Origin: Synergistales bacterium
GTDB lineage: Bacteria > Synergistota > Synergistia > Synergistales > Aminobacteriaceae
Length of the DNA: 34,362 bases
Assembly (NCBI GenBank): GCA_025997935.1
Contig: BNVG01000004.1
Span: 1 to 34,362, forward strand
Reading direction: 5' to 3'
The notes beneath the pieces were generated by a model, which saw only the letters and a list, made by a program, of their open reading frames with translations, was not told the origin of the DNA and made no database searches. How positions within the stretch are numbered: the first letter of the stretch is position 1; the number at the start of each line of letters is the position of its first letter. Position numbers and translations under genes: made by a program. Of this stretch, positions 15,209 through 28,851 are shown piece by piece.

Positions 15209-16267
15209 TTATCTTATTGCGTAGACGTTGCCGTCAGCGCTACCCAGAAACAAGATACCGCCCGCGAACGCGCCGCGCGCGCGGATTTCGCCGCCCGTCT
15301 GGAACGTTGATTTAAGAGCGCCGCTCGTCGCGTCAAGAATAGAAAGCGTTCCGTTTCCGCCGCCGACAAAGACAAGCCCGTCGGCCAAGATCGGCGCGCC
15401 CGAAACGGCTCCGCCCTTTGTGTCGAAGCTCCATTTAACCGAGCCGTCAGCTTTTTTGAACGCTACGACTTTACCGTTAGCCGAGCCGACTATTATAGTA
15501 TCGCCATACACGGACGGCGCTGTGGTCACGGGCTCTCCAATATTGGCCCTCCACTTGGGAATCACGCCCTTGATTTGGACGCGCTGAACGGAGCCGTCCC
15601 AGCTTGAGTAGTAAACTTCGCCGTCGCTGACGGAAGGCGTGTTGATAGCCCCGCCCGCCCCGCCGCCCCAGAGGCGCTTGCCGGAGTTGGGGTCTATGAC
15701 GCTGAATTTTCCGTTCTGTTCGCCAAGCCAAACAAGCCCCTCGGCGAAAAGAGGCGCGGAGCGCAGATCGCCTTCGGACTTGTACGCCCAAAGCTCTTTT
15801 CCGTTTTCAAGCGACAGGGCGAGCAATTTGCCGTCGCCGCGGACATAAAAAACCTTGCCGTCCCCTATGGCGGCTCCGTCGCTTGTGGTTTCGGATCCGC
15901 TGTCATTCGCGGGCAAATGTTTCCAGAGCGTCGCGCCGTCCGTCGTCCGCAAAGCCGTTATCGTCCCGTCGGCCTGGACTATGACTACGCTACCGCCCGA
16001 GACGGCGGGAGCGCCGATAATGGAGTTCGCCCCGTCGTACGCCCAAGCCGCCTGGCCTGACGCTACGTAGACGGCGTGCAACTTGCCGTTGATGTCGCCC
16101 GCGAAGACCAAGCCGCCCTCCGAGCTGATAGAGCTGGTTATGCTCACCCCAGCCTCGTAAATCCAACCCAAGACTCCGCCCCAGGCAAGCGCGCGAGCCG
16201 AATGAGACAGCAGAAGCAGAGTAGCGCAAAGCACGGACGCGCATATCTTTCGATTCAAAACCTTCAT
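15209..16267 (-). CDS. Secreted PQQ-like beta-propeller repeat protein
   Basis: 352 aa. The ATG at 16267 is chosen because GGAGG lies 9 bases before it; an ATG 15 bases upstream has no such site and would shift the signal peptide. The N-terminus (MKVLNRKICASVLCATLLLL, cleavage near ARALA) is exported. The rest is about seven repeats of 40-45 residues built around a G-x-(V/L)-(F/Y)-(V/A) strand, then G..ALD/S and LW..., for example GKLLALSLENGKELW, KVVAFKKADGSVKW and GTLSILDATSGALK. This is the PQQ-like/YncE-type eight-bladed propeller architecture, as in BamB, but cofactor-binding residues are not evident. A scaffold role in the periplasm is the likely inference. It is the last gene of a minus-strand run. 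Confidence 0.85.
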   Translation of the reverse strand: MKVLNRKICASVLCATLLLLSHSARALAWGGVLGWIYEAGVSITSSISSEGGLVFAGDINGKLHAVYVASGQAAWAYDGANSIIGAPAVSGGSVVIVQADGTITALRTTDGATLWKHLPANDSGSETTSDGAAIGDGKVFYVRGDGKLLALSLENGKELWAYKSEGDLRSAPLFAEGLVWLGEQNGKFSVIDPNSGKRLWGGGAGGAINTPSVSDGEVYYSSWDGSVQRVQIKGVIPKWRANIGEPVTTAPSVYGDTIIVGSANGKVVAFKKADGSVKWSFDTKGGAVSGAPILADGLVFVGGGNGTLSILDATSGALKSTFQTGGEIRARGAFAGGILFLGSADGNVYAIR

Positions 16268-16304
16268 AAACCGAACCTCCATATAAAATTGTGAATAGTT
16301 GGTC

Positions 16305-16562
16305 TCAAATATATCTTAGAACGATTTGCGCGATAATGGAGACAACCACGGCGCTCAAAATACCCCACAATTGCGCCTCTATCCTATCAATTCGCGTATT
16401 TGTCTGCGTGTTTGTGGATTTATTTTCATCTCGAACATCTTTAATATCCGCTTTGAGTTCCGCCCGAACGCTGTCAATTTTGGCGTCCATCTTATCTAAG
16501 CGCGCGTCTATTCTCTCAAGCGTCTTTCCTATCGCTACCAATGTGGAATCAACGCGCCTCAC
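16305..16562 (-). CDS. Small coiled-coil protein with C-terminal membrane anchor
   Basis: 85 aa with a GTG start behind AGAGGTGAG. The first 60 residues are a heptad-rich helix (ERIDARLDKMDAKIDSVRAE and following) with charged positions; the last 20 (WGILSAVVVSIIAQIVLRYI) form a single transmembrane segment. Similar small proteins (XhlA-like or DUF1640-like) occur widely, but the similarity is general and no function is assigned. It lies 25 bp after tgt and 37 bp before the PQQ-like gene on the same strand. Confidence 0.65.
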   Translation of the reverse strand: MRRVDSTLVAIGKTLERIDARLDKMDAKIDSVRAELKADIKDVRDENKSTNTQTNTRIDRIEAQLWGILSAVVVSIIAQIVLRYI

Positions 16563-16587
16563 GGTCTCACCTCTTGGCCGTATTTTA

Positions 16588-20102
<3,515 letters not shown>

Positions 20103-20164
20103 AATGTCCACCCCCCACATAGTAATGCAATTCATTATACTACGAATCACACGCCGCCGCCCGT

Positions 20165-20198
20165 CGTAGAGGCGACCGAGAGCGGTCTCGCCCCTACC
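20165..20198. repeat. Palindromic GGCGACCG repeat between tatD and the kinase gene
   Basis: CGTAGAGGCGACCG, a 4-base loop (AGAG) and CGGTCTCGCCCCTACCG form an imperfect hairpin of the same family as the arms inside flaG. It sits in the 106-bp gap between tatD and the kinase gene, where it could act as a transcript-stabilising or attenuating hairpin. Confidence 0.6.
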
Positions 20199-20208
20199 GT
20201 TTCGCCGT

Positions 20209-21006
20209 TCACCATCCGAAAAGACGCCCGGCGTTCTCGGCGACCGCGCGCGCCAGATGTTCGGTTTCCACGCCCCGCGCCTCGGCTATGGTCTCATAGA
20301 CATAGCGGACAAAGGCCGGCTCGTTCAGCTTGCCCCTGTGAGGTTTGGGGGCGAGATAGGGCGAGTCCGTCTCGCAGAGCAGACGGTCTTCCGGGATTTT
20401 GGCTACGACCCGCCTGAGCTCGTCACCCTTCGCCCAGGTGACGGGGCCTCCTATTGAGACATAGGCGTCTAATTCGCTCATGGCCGGCAGATACTCAAGC
20501 CCTCCGGCGTAACAGTGAAACATCAGTTGTCCGTGACCGCCGCTCCGCAAAAGCGACAGGGCGTCCTTCATAGCGCCGCCGCTCCCGGCGTTTTCGGGCT
20601 TCGCTTCCCTTATGTGAATCACAAGCGGCTTTCCAATTTTCAAAGCCCATTCGATTTGAAGCGCGAAAACGCGCGCCTGAACATCGCGCGGGGAGTGGTC
20701 ATAAAAATAATCAAGCCCGGCCTCGCCTATGGCGACGACGCGCCTGTCATCCGCGAGGCGCGTAAGCTCCTCCGGTAAAACGTTCCCTATAATGGTTTTG
20801 GCGTCATGAGGATGAACGCCAACTGTAGCATATACACCCTCGCGCTCATATGTATGCGACAGCTCCACGGACAGGCGGCTGCTCTCAATATCAGACCCGG
20901 CTACCAGCATACGCGTGACGCCGGCCTCGCTTGCCCTCCGCGTTACGCCCTCCGCGTCGGCGAACAATTCGGGGGAGTTTATATGGCAATGAGCATCGCA
21001 GTACAT
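20209..21006 (-). CDS. tatD: TatD-family metal-dependent deoxyribonuclease
   Basis: 265 aa, full family length. Metal ligands and motifs are all present: [11 protein letters not shown] at the N-terminus, [25 protein letters not shown] and [16 protein letters not shown]. TatD proteins are two-metal amidohydrolase-fold nucleases with 3'-5' exonuclease or AP-site activity. It follows guaB by 14 bp, and its start lacks a good ribosome-binding site, suggesting coupling to guaB. Confidence 0.93.
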   Translation of the reverse strand: MYCDAHCHINSPELFADAEGVTRRASEAGVTRMLVAGSDIESSRLSVELSHTYEREGVYATVGVHPHDAKTIIGNVLPEELTRLADDRRVVAIGEAGLDYFYDHSPRDVQARVFALQIEWALKIGKPLVIHIREAKPENAGSGGAMKDALSLLRSGGHGQLMFHCYAGGLEYLPAMSELDAYVSIGGPVTWAKGDELRRVVAKIPEDRLLCETDSPYLAPKPHRGKLNEPAFVRYVYETIAEARGVETEHLARAVAENAGRLFGW

Positions 21007-21020
21007 TTTCAGATTTTATT

Positions 21021-22535
21021 TCACTTTACCGGCAGGCCGGTGTTGTCCTTGAGGTACACGTCGTGCGCCCCGCCCTCCATGATGCTGAGCGACGACACGG
21101 GCGTTATTCTGGCCTTTTGCTGAAACTCGGGGATAGTCACCGCGCCGCAGTTGCACATCGTTGAGCGTATCTTTTGCATAGCGACGCTGATGTTGTCGTG
21201 AAGGCTCCCCGCGTAAGGAACATAAGAGTCCACGCCCTCCTCAAACGATAACCTGCCGCGCCCCGTCTCGCCCTGGTCGTATCTTTGCCAGTTCCGGGCG
21301 CGCAGCGAACCCTCGCCCCAGTATTCTTTCATATAGCTGTTCCCCACCACGACGCGGTTTGAGGGGCTTTCGTCAAAGCGGGCGAAATACCGCCCCAACA
21401 TGCAAAAGTCCGCGCCCATCGCGAGGGCCATAGAGATATGGCAGTCATGCACGATGCCGCCGTCAGAGCATATGGGCACGTAGACGCCAGTTTTTTCGAA
21501 ATACTCGTCCCGCGCGGCCGCTACCTCTATGACCGCCGTGGCCTGCCCGCGTCCTATTCCTTTAGTCTCGCGCGTTATGCAGATGGAGCCGCCGCCTATG
21601 CCCACCTTCACGAAGTCCGCGCCGGCCTCGGCCAAAAACAGAAAGCCGTCCCTGTCGACGACGTTGCCCGCGCCTACTTTGACGGCGTCTCCGTAGCGCG
21701 CGCGCACGTATTCGAGCGTTATTTTCTGCCACTCGCTGAAGCCCTCCGAGGAGTCGATACAAAGCACGTTGGCCCCGGCGTCTACAAGGGCGGGAACGCG
21801 CTCCTCGTAGTCGCGCGTGTTGATGCCCGCGCCTACGACGTAGCGCTTGAGGTCATCGGTAAGCTCGAGCGCGTTTTCTTTGTTCGATGTGTAGTCCTTG
21901 CGGAATACAAGCGCGACAAGGCGTCCGTCGTCGCTCAGAATGGGGAGGGTGTTCAGTTTGTGATCCCAGATAACGTTGTTGGCTTCTTTGAGGCTCGTGC
22001 CTTCGGGGACGGATATTATCTTTTCGAGGGGGGTCATAAAGTCGCGGACTTTGGTGTCGCCGCTCATTCGTGTGACGCGATAGTCGCGTCCTGTAACTAT
22101 GCCGATAAACTTTCCGCTCTGGCTTCCGTCCTCCGTCACGGACACGGTGGAGTGTCCGGTTTTCTCCTTGAGGGCCAGGATGTCGGCCAGTGTTTGGTCG
22201 GGGCGGATGTTAGATTCGCTTGTTACAAAACCGGCCTTGTAGTCCTTCACCCGCTTGACCATAGCCGCCTGGTTTTCTATGGGCTGAGAGACGTAAATGA
22301 AAGAAATGCCGCCTTCTTTGGCTAAGGCTATGGCCATTCTGTCGTCCGAGACGGACTGCATTATGGCCGAGACGAGGGGGATATTCAGAGTAAGCGGGGA
22401 TTCTTCTCCGCGCCTGAATTTTACGACAGGCGTTTTCAAAGACGTGTTTTGGGGGATGCAATCCGCGGAAGTGTAATTTGGGATTAAAAGATACTCGTTG
22501 AACGTTCTGGAAGGTTCCTTGTAATATTGGGCCAT
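21021..22535 (-). CDS. guaB: IMP dehydrogenase
   Basis: 504 aa. It oxidises IMP to XMP, the committing step of GMP synthesis. The start at 22535 follows AGGAGGCGGCT; the frame is open 94 codons upstream, but that part overlaps the divergent kinase gene and is not IMPDH-like. The core barrel is interrupted at about 105-220 by two CBS domains ([27 protein letters not shown]). The catalytic loop is [12 protein letters not shown] with Cys319; later come [20 protein letters not shown] and the flap segment [11 protein letters not shown]. First gene of a minus-strand run with tatD. Confidence 0.95.
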   Translation of the reverse strand: MAQYYKEPSRTFNEYLLIPNYTSADCIPQNTSLKTPVVKFRRGEESPLTLNIPLVSAIMQSVSDDRMAIALAKEGGISFIYVSQPIENQAAMVKRVKDYKAGFVTSESNIRPDQTLADILALKEKTGHSTVSVTEDGSQSGKFIGIVTGRDYRVTRMSGDTKVRDFMTPLEKIISVPEGTSLKEANNVIWDHKLNTLPILSDDGRLVALVFRKDYTSNKENALELTDDLKRYVVGAGINTRDYEERVPALVDAGANVLCIDSSEGFSEWQKITLEYVRARYGDAVKVGAGNVVDRDGFLFLAEAGADFVKVGIGGGSICITRETKGIGRGQATAVIEVAAARDEYFEKTGVYVPICSDGGIVHDCHISMALAMGADFCMLGRYFARFDESPSNRVVVGNSYMKEYWGEGSLRARNWQRYDQGETGRGRLSFEEGVDSYVPYAGSLHDNISVAMQKIRSTMCNCGAVTIPEFQQKARITPVSSLSIMEGGAHDVYLKDNTGLPVK

Positions 22536-22633
22536 AGCCGCCTCCTGAATAGAATATGAGTATTTTGTACGGATTTTTTTATAAATTTTTGTTATGATAC
22601 CACGAAAGTAAGCAAGATTGGGGCGTAATAAAT

Positions 22634-25321
22634 TTGCACACAGATTCGGGTCCTGAAAAAACGAGTGCGAATAGACAAGAAGAGCTTCTTCGTGCAATAA
22701 ACGAAGCCGCGATACTTCTTCTTTCGTCCAACAGAGGTAAACCCAAAGACATTCTCTGGGACGCAATTGGTATAATAGCGCGTTGCGTCGATTTCGACCG
22801 CGTCTATATCTGGTCACGACATACAGAAGACGGGAATGTTTTGTATAAACGCATCTTTGCCTGGGATGGCGCGGTCAGTTCCTGGCGCGATATTGTGCGT
22901 GCTAAAATGAATTTGCCTCCGGCGCGGTTCATCCCCGAATGGGAGGAGTGTTTTTTGCGTCGAGAATGTATAAACAAGCCCTTCGGTAAAATGTCTCCCG
23001 TCGAACAAGAGCGTTTCGAGCCGCGCGGAATCAAGTCCACCGTAGCTATACCCATATATCTGCACGATTCCTTCTGGGGAGTGGTATCCTTTGACGATAC
23101 GAAAAACGAGCGCTTTGTTCCCGATGATGATCTGAGCATATTGCGTTCCGCGTCGTTGCTTTTGGCAAACGCCGTCACGCGCAAAGAAATACTACGGATG
23201 AACGCGCGTCAGTTGTCTCTTCTGAACGTGGTCAACGCGGGGGCAACAATGCTCCTCAGCACGCCGATGGAGGAGTTTGACGACACGCTCTCTAAGTGTA
23301 TGGGCATGTTATCGCGCTCTATCCACGTAAACAGAATGCGTATATGGAAAAACGAGGATATAGATTCCAATCTCTACTATACGTGCATATACCAGTGGGA
23401 CGACAAACCGCGACGTCCCGAACAACTCAAGCCTCCCATACCTCCCAATTTTATAAGAGCCATGTACAAAGAAAACTTGCCAAGATGGGGAGAAGCTCTC
23501 ATGGTTGGAAATTGTATCGGCGGCGCCGTCAAAAATTTCCCCCAAAAAGAGCAAGACAGACTCAGCGGCATACATGGAATACTCTCCGTGCTGGCCATTC
23601 CGATTCTTTACAAGGGGAGTTTCTGGGGTTTTGTGAGCTTCGAAGACTGCGTAGAGACGCGCGAGTTTCTCCAATACGAGGAGACGACCCTCCGCGCCGC
23701 TTGTTCTACTTTAGTCAGCGCCATGATGCACAACGACACCATGAAAAACTTGGACAGGGCGCGCGAGGCCGCCGTCTCCGCCTCACGCGCGAAGAGCGAC
23801 TTCCTCTCCAACATGAGCCACGAAATGCGTACCCCCATGAACGCCATAATAGGCATGACCGCCATAGGCAAGGCGTCGCCCGACATAGACCGCAAAAACG
23901 ACTGCCTCCGCAAAATCGACAGCGCGTCCACGCATTTGCTGGGCGTCATAAACGATATTCTGGACATGTCAAAGATAGAGGCCAACAAACTCGAGCTTTC
24001 CTATGAGGAGTTCGACTTCGAGAAATGCCTGCAAAAAGTCACCAACGTCATAAATTTCCGCGTCGAGGAGAGGAATCAGGAGCTTCTCGTCTATATAGAC
24101 AAAAATATCCCGTCCGTTTTGGTCGGCGACGATCAGCGCTTCGCGCAGGTCATAACGAACCTGCTCTCAAACGCCGTGAAATTCACGCCCCCCAAAGGCT
24201 CCATCACCCTTAACTGCCGCCTCCTGAAGGAGGAAGACGGCTTTTGCGTCATCGAGACCAGAGTGACGGATACGGGCATAGGCATAAGCGAAGAACAGCA
24301 GTCGCGCCTGTTTCGCTCCTTCGAGCAGGCCGAGAGCGGCACGTCCCGCAAATTCGGCGGCACAGGCCTGGGGCTTGCCATATCGAAGCGCATCGTGGAG
24401 ATGATGGGAGGCGAGATTTGGATAGAGTCCGCGCTTGGCAGCGGCTCGACGTTCGCCTTCACCGTGCGGGCGAAACGAGGCTCCGGCGCCTTGCGCCCAA
24501 AACTGCTGGACGACGATGTGAAGCTCCACAATCTGCGTGTGCTGGCCGTCGACGACGCGCTTGAGGTCAGGGATTACTTCAAAGACATAATGACGCGCGT
24601 GGGCATCGCCTGCGACTTGTCCGAGAGCGGCGAGGAAGCCATAGACATGATCGAAAAAAACGGAGACTACAACATCTATTTCGTCGACTGGAAAATGCCC
24701 GGCATGGACGGCATAGAGCTTTCGCGCAGAATAAAGAGTCGCTGCTCCAAAAAAACCGTAGTGATAATGATTTCGGCCACGGAGTGGAACCTCATCGAGC
24801 ATGAGGCCAAGAACGCCGGCGTGGGCATGTTCTTGGCCAAACCGCTTTATCAGTCTACCATAATAGATTGTATAAACGAGTGCCTCGGGTCACCGTCGCT
24901 CGAGGAGGTCGCCGACGCTATTGACGACGCCGACCGCTTCAGGGGCAACCGCATAATCTTAGCTGAGGACGTGGAGATAAACCGCGAAATAGTCCTGACG
25001 CTCTTGGAACCGACCGCGCTCACCATAGATACGGCCGAAAACGGAGAAGAGGCCCTGAAGCTCTTCGAGGCCGCGCCCGAGCTGTACGACATGATTTTTA
25101 TGGACGTGCAGATGCCGGTTATGGACGGATACGAGGCCACAAGGCGCATACGCGCGCTTCCCTTTCCAAAGGCCAAAAACATCCCCATTGTGGCGATGAC
25201 GGCAAACGTGTTTCGCGACGATATAGAGAAGTGCTTGGACGTCGGCATGAACGACCACCTCGGCAAGCCGTTGAGCATGGACGGAATGATGGCGAAACTA
25301 AACAAATATCTTTTGCGTTAG
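22634..25321 (+). CDS. Soluble hybrid histidine kinase (two GAF-like, HisKA, HATPase, two REC)
   Basis: 895 aa, no transmembrane segment, so a cytoplasmic sensor. The TTG start at 22634 has only a weak site (GGGGCG), but no better start lies near. Two related GAF-like domains occupy about 12-185 and 195-370; each ends in a paired motif ([19 protein letters not shown] and [19 protein letters not shown]), which shows internal duplication. HisKA follows with His396 ([10 protein letters not shown]), HATPase with [15 protein letters not shown] and GGTGLGLAI, then two receiver domains with Asp685 ([11 protein letters not shown]) and Asp824 ([11 protein letters not shown]). In REC1 the pair before the Asp (VDD at about 639-641) is intact, so both receivers look active. 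Ligand unknown. It leads an operon with the HIT gene 12 bp downstream. Confidence 0.92.
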   Translation: MHTDSGPEKTSANRQEELLRAINEAAILLLSSNRGKPKDILWDAIGIIARCVDFDRVYIWSRHTEDGNVLYKRIFAWDGAVSSWRDIVRAKMNLPPARFIPEWEECFLRRECINKPFGKMSPVEQERFEPRGIKSTVAIPIYLHDSFWGVVSFDDTKNERFVPDDDLSILRSASLLLANAVTRKEILRMNARQLSLLNVVNAGATMLLSTPMEEFDDTLSKCMGMLSRSIHVNRMRIWKNEDIDSNLYYTCIYQWDDKPRRPEQLKPPIPPNFIRAMYKENLPRWGEALMVGNCIGGAVKNFPQKEQDRLSGIHGILSVLAIPILYKGSFWGFVSFEDCVETREFLQYEETTLRAACSTLVSAMMHNDTMKNLDRAREAAVSASRAKSDFLSNMSHEMRTPMNAIIGMTAIGKASPDIDRKNDCLRKIDSASTHLLGVINDILDMSKIEANKLELSYEEFDFEKCLQKVTNVINFRVEERNQELLVYIDKNIPSVLVGDDQRFAQVITNLLSNAVKFTPPKGSITLNCRLLKEEDGFCVIETRVTDTGIGISEEQQSRLFRSFEQAESGTSRKFGGTGLGLAISKRIVEMMGGEIWIESALGSGSTFAFTVRAKRGSGALRPKLLDDDVKLHNLRVLAVDDALEVRDYFKDIMTRVGIACDLSESGEEAIDMIEKNGDYNIYFVDWKMPGMDGIELSRRIKSRCSKKTVVIMISATEWNLIEHEAKNAGVGMFLAKPLYQSTIIDCINECLGSPSLEEVADAIDDADRFRGNRIILAEDVEINREIVLTLLEPTALTIDTAENGEEALKLFEAAPELYDMIFMDVQMPVMDGYEATRRIRALPFPKAKNIPIVAMTANVFRDDIEKCLDVGMNDHLGKPLSMDGMMAKLNKYLLR

Positions 25322-25333
25322 GGGGAGTGTTTT

Positions 25334-25813
25334 TTGAATCATCTTTTCGCGACATGGCGCATGGACTATATAAAGATTGAAAAACCAGCCGGGTGTATTT
25401 TTTGCGATTTTCCGTCCATGAACAAAGACGACGAGCATTACATTTTAGCGCGAGAGGCCGCCTGTTTTGTGATAATGAACCTCTACCCCTACAATCCGGG
25501 GCATCTGATGGTCGTCCCGTACCGCCACACGAACGTCTACGAGTCCCTTAGCCGCGCGGAGACGGCCGATATGGCGCGCCTGACCGCCCACGCGCTCGCC
25601 GTGCTGAAGCGTGTAATGAACCCGGACGGCTTCAACGTCGGCATGAACCTCGGCAAAGCCGCCGGCGCCGGGATAGACGAACATCTGCACCAACACATCG
25701 TCCCGCGCTGGGGCGGCGACTGCAACTTCATGCCCGTTATATCCGATACGCGCGTCGTGCCGGAGGCGATGGCGGCGACTTACAAAAAACTCAAGAGCGA
25801 GTGGAACATATAG
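25334..25813 (+). CDS. HIT-family nucleotide hydrolase/transferase
   Basis: 159 aa. The histidine triad is HLHQHIVPRW, with the preceding family segments GCIFCDFP, NLYPYNPGHLMVVPYRH and NVGMNLGKAAGAGIDEH. The CxxC-like start (CIFC) and the RWGGDCNFMPV tail match the FHIT/Ap4A-phosphorylase-like branch, which acts on dinucleoside polyphosphates; the exact substrate is inferred only. The start is TTG behind GGGGGAG. Its last 13 bases overlap the next gene. Confidence 0.9.
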   Translation: MNHLFATWRMDYIKIEKPAGCIFCDFPSMNKDDEHYILAREAACFVIMNLYPYNPGHLMVVPYRHTNVYESLSRAETADMARLTAHALAVLKRVMNPDGFNVGMNLGKAAGAGIDEHLHQHIVPRWGGDCNFMPVISDTRVVPEAMAATYKKLKSEWNI

Positions 25814-26436
25814 ACGACTTTTATGCGCCGTTTGAGACAGTCACGAGCGAGCTGAAAATCAAACGCTCGCTTTTTATAGCGCAGATATCGCCCTGCGGCC
25901 GGAGTGAAGACTTCCGGGGTATTTTAACGGAGGTCGGGCGGCTACACAAAGAGGCGAATCACCACTGCTGGGCGTACAGGCTCGCCCCGGGCGCGGACGG
26001 ACAAGAAGACGTCTCTCACTGCTCCGACGACGGAGAACCCGCCGGAACCGCGGGCAAGCCTATTTTATCGGCCATAAGACAGGGCGGGCTGTTCTGCGCT
26101 TGCGTTGTAGTGACGCGATACTTCGGGGGGATAAAATTAGGAGTTCGCGGGCTTATCGATGCTTACGCAGAGGCGGGCAAAACGGTCGTCAACCTCTCGG
26201 GGCGGGTTTTGAAAACAAGGGCAAAAAAATTGGCGGTTCGCCTGCCCTACGCCGCGATAAAAGAAGCGACCCACGCCATAACCTCCTGCGGAGCGGTCGG
26301 AAGCCCCGTCTGGAGCTACGAAGCGGAGGTCAGCCTGACGGCGGAGGTGAGAGCGTCTTTCGCCCCGCAGGCCGAAAAGGCCCTTGACGAGCTTGCGAAC
26401 AGGGGGCTTATTCGATCCTGGGGGTGGGTGACATAG
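25801..26436 (+). CDS. YigZ/IMPACT-family protein (UPF0029)
   Basis: 211 aa with a GTG start inside the end of the HIT gene, 13-bp overlap, indicating coupled translation. The diagnostic segment is CSDDGEPAGTAGKPIL followed by VVVTRYFGGIKLGVRGLIDAY, and HHCWAYRL before it. The C-terminal domain has the short alpha/beta fold of this family. IMPACT proteins in eukaryotes modulate GCN2; the bacterial family's molecular role is not established. Confidence 0.92.
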   Translation: MEHIDDFYAPFETVTSELKIKRSLFIAQISPCGRSEDFRGILTEVGRLHKEANHHCWAYRLAPGADGQEDVSHCSDDGEPAGTAGKPILSAIRQGGLFCACVVVTRYFGGIKLGVRGLIDAYAEAGKTVVNLSGRVLKTRAKKLAVRLPYAAIKEATHAITSCGAVGSPVWSYEAEVSLTAEVRASFAPQAEKALDELANRGLIRSWGWVT

Positions 26437-26459
26437 AGATATTGAAGGGAGAGAGCGCG

Positions 26460-27152
26460 ATGGAGCCAAGCGTCACGGAGCGGTTGGTGAAATTTTTACG
26501 AGATCAGGGGACGGACTTCGTCACCTTGGGGAAATTGTCGGCCCTGCCCGCCGAGCTCAAAAAACAAATAACGCCAAAAGGACGATTCGGCGCGAACGTT
26601 CAAAAAACGATTTTGCCCTATCTTGGGGACGCGTTGATCCTGAAGCGCGGGAGCCGCTCCACATACCTCGTCCTCAAACAGGGAGACGAGGATTTACTGT
26701 TCGGCGTCGTGGCGGCGCGGGCCGGAAAATCTCTTGGGGTTATCTCGCGAAGTATTCCGTTCAAAAAAGACGATTTTCTCGCAACCCTGAACAGCCTGCT
26801 CGAACATGGGCGCGTACGCGTCACAAAAATCAACAAAAGCGGCGGAGGTTATGTTCCGTGTCTCGCCCCCGCGTCTGGTCTGCCGTCGCCGGGCCTTTCC
26901 GTCTCCGAAGAGGCGTTTTTATCCGCGTTCGGGGAGCTGGAATGGACGAGGGCTTTCGTCCGTATATGCGACCTGCGAAGACGTCTCGGCTGGCCGAGGG
27001 CGGACTTTGACGCCATGCTGCGTAAACTGCGCGACGCGGGGACGGTTCAGCTCCACGCCGGCAACGTCACGACGCAGACGCATAGCGAAATAGAGGACGG
27101 ATTCGTCGACGAAAACGGCTACCGTATGGGCAACGTCACGCGAAACGCATAG
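26460..27152 (+). CDS. Unassigned protein with winged-helix-like segments
   Basis: 230 aa from the ATG at 26460, which follows AAGGGAGAGAG; a start 36 bases upstream is less well placed. I do not recognise a named family. Two regions look like helix-turn-helix or winged-helix units: residues about 5-60 (ERLVKFLRDQGTDFVTLGKL) and about 155-205 (FVRICDLRRRLGWPRADFDA, MLRKLRDAGTVQLHAG). A middle part resembles a further winged-helix (FLATLNSLLEHGRVRV). The last residues (FVDENGYRMGNVT) have a conserved-motif look. It is 20 bp ahead of the ATPase gene on the same strand, so the two probably act together as a DNA-binding factor and an ATPase. Confidence 0.65.
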   Translation: MEPSVTERLVKFLRDQGTDFVTLGKLSALPAELKKQITPKGRFGANVQKTILPYLGDALILKRGSRSTYLVLKQGDEDLLFGVVAARAGKSLGVISRSIPFKKDDFLATLNSLLEHGRVRVTKINKSGGGYVPCLAPASGLPSPGLSVSEEAFLSAFGELEWTRAFVRICDLRRRLGWPRADFDAMLRKLRDAGTVQLHAGNVTTQTHSEIEDGFVDENGYRMGNVTRNA

Positions 27153-27172
27153 AGAAAGGTGAAGGAATTAAA

Positions 27173-28840
27173 ATGAGCGTTCAGGAAGAATTGCGAAGCA
27201 GGAACCCCTTCGCCTCCACGGCGGCGTCAAACCCCTGGGACAACGTCCTGCCCGATGTCCCGTCGCTGAACAACGGGGTCAAAGACCGCATAATAGACCT
27301 CGTCCAAAACAAGGCGCAGCAGCCCTACGCGCCTATGGCCGGCTTAGTTTTGGGAGACGCGGGAGCGGGAAAGACCCATCTGCTGAAGCGTATCCTCTCT
27401 CAAATCAAAGAGAGCCGCTTGTCCACCGTCTTCGCTTACGTCAGGGCCTTCACCCTGCCCGAGAAAGTCTATCGCGACCTGTGGCGGGAGGTCTTTATCA
27501 ACATGAGCCACAAGGACAAATACACGCGGTTCAACGTCATGGCGGGCCAACTGATGAACGACTGCCGCAGACGCGCCGCCCAGGCCGGCAAAGCTCGCCT
27601 TGACGCGCAAGAAGGCGTCCGATATCTGCAAAGCGAGATGCCGGGGATTCACGAGGACTTTGTGAGGGCGCTGTTCGCCTACTGCGACCCGGCCAGCGAG
27701 GAAAAGCGACAAATGGCTTACGGATGGTTCTTGGGGGACATAGACGAGGAGAACTGCCGGCTTCTTGGCGTGGAGCCACGCAGCGTCATGTCTGACGAAC
27801 GTTTAGAGTGGGAGGCTCAGAGGCTGATACTTTCGCTTGGGCTCGTTCTCGCGCGCTGCAAAACCTCCATGCTTCTCTGCTTCGAGCAGCTTGACGGAAT
27901 GCGCGCGCCGGGGCTAATAGAGGCTTGGGGAAACGTCGTGGCCTTTTTGGTCAACGACGTGAGCTGCGTGCTGCCCGTGGCCTTTGTAAGGGCCGATACG
28001 TGGTATGACCTCTTCGGGAAAATCCTCGATAACGCCGTCGTTGAGCGTTTTGTGAACAAGTTCTCCCTGAAAAATTGCACGATGGAACAGGCCGAGGAGC
28101 TTATTCGCAAGCGCGTCGGCGCGTTTTTCGAGAATGGCGCTCCCGAGAAATCCGATTGGATACTCGAGCGGCTCAAGGGAAAACTGAAAAACGGCTATTC
28201 TCCGCGGGTTGTGTTGGATCTCGCCAACCGCGTCATTGTGCGGGGAGACGAGGAAGACATATCCTCGATAGCCGAGGTCTTTGACCGGGCGTTTCGCGAG
28301 GAGTACGACAAAGTGGCGGACGATCTCGCCTCCTGGCCCCCCGACTCCGGGCGTCTCCTGCGCGCCTTTGAGGTCTATCTGCAAAGCAGTATGCGAAGCG
28401 CTCAGGGCTTCGAAAACGTTGTCCGGCAGGATGACGCGAAGAAATATATTTTCCTGACGGGGCGCGCGGACGACCGGGATCACGCCTTTATCATCAACAC
28501 CGAAAAACACGCCGCAACGACAACGGCGGCGCTAAGACGCGGCGTTCGTTTTCTGGAGGAACATCCAACGGGAACCTGCCGCTATATCACGGACAAGCGC
28601 TGCGGCTTCAAAGATCGCGAACAATGGAAGGGCGTTCACGAAACGCTCGACAAGTTCATAAGCCTCTCGGGCGAGACGCTTTTTTTGGACGGAGAACAGC
28701 TTGTAAACTGGTACGCGCTGGCTTCGCTCCGAACCCGAACCGAGAACGGAGACGTGACGTATCTGTCCGGCGACGGGGAGAAAGCGGCGGATTTGAAGGA
28801 TTTGGCTGTTTATATATCCAACAGCGCCTTTTCGGTGTGA
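27173..28840 (+). CDS. Unassigned P-loop ATPase (Orc/Cdc6- or STAND-like) with extra C-terminal domain
   Basis: 555 aa, ATG behind GAAAGGTGAAGG. Walker A is GDAGAGKT (61-68). The Walker B strand is MLLCFEQLD (233-241), followed by a sensor-like strand PVAFVRADTW (268-277) and an arginine segment ERFVNKFSL (291-299), then a lid with MEQAEELIRKRV. This order is that of Orc1/Cdc6-like and STAND ATPases. Residues about 395-555 form a separate domain (KYIFLTGRAD, AFIINTEKHA, GTCRYITDKRCGF) of unknown type. It is not a DNA repair or transport ATPase that I can name. Paired with the winged-helix-like gene upstream, it could be a DNA-acting or defence module, but no known system is matched. Confidence 0.7.
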   Translation: MSVQEELRSRNPFASTAASNPWDNVLPDVPSLNNGVKDRIIDLVQNKAQQPYAPMAGLVLGDAGAGKTHLLKRILSQIKESRLSTVFAYVRAFTLPEKVYRDLWREVFINMSHKDKYTRFNVMAGQLMNDCRRRAAQAGKARLDAQEGVRYLQSEMPGIHEDFVRALFAYCDPASEEKRQMAYGWFLGDIDEENCRLLGVEPRSVMSDERLEWEAQRLILSLGLVLARCKTSMLLCFEQLDGMRAPGLIEAWGNVVAFLVNDVSCVLPVAFVRADTWYDLFGKILDNAVVERFVNKFSLKNCTMEQAEELIRKRVGAFFENGAPEKSDWILERLKGKLKNGYSPRVVLDLANRVIVRGDEEDISSIAEVFDRAFREEYDKVADDLASWPPDSGRLLRAFEVYLQSSMRSAQGFENVVRQDDAKKYIFLTGRADDRDHAFIINTEKHAATTTAALRRGVRFLEEHPTGTCRYITDKRCGFKDREQWKGVHETLDKFISLSGETLFLDGEQLVNWYALASLRTRTENGDVTYLSGDGEKAADLKDLAVYISNSAFSV

Positions 28841-28851
28841 AGCGCGGGGGG

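Noticed and set aside
22536..22817. N-terminal extension of guaB by 94 codons
   Set aside because: It overlaps the divergent kinase gene, has no IMPDH similarity, and a strong AGGAGG precedes the ATG at 22535.
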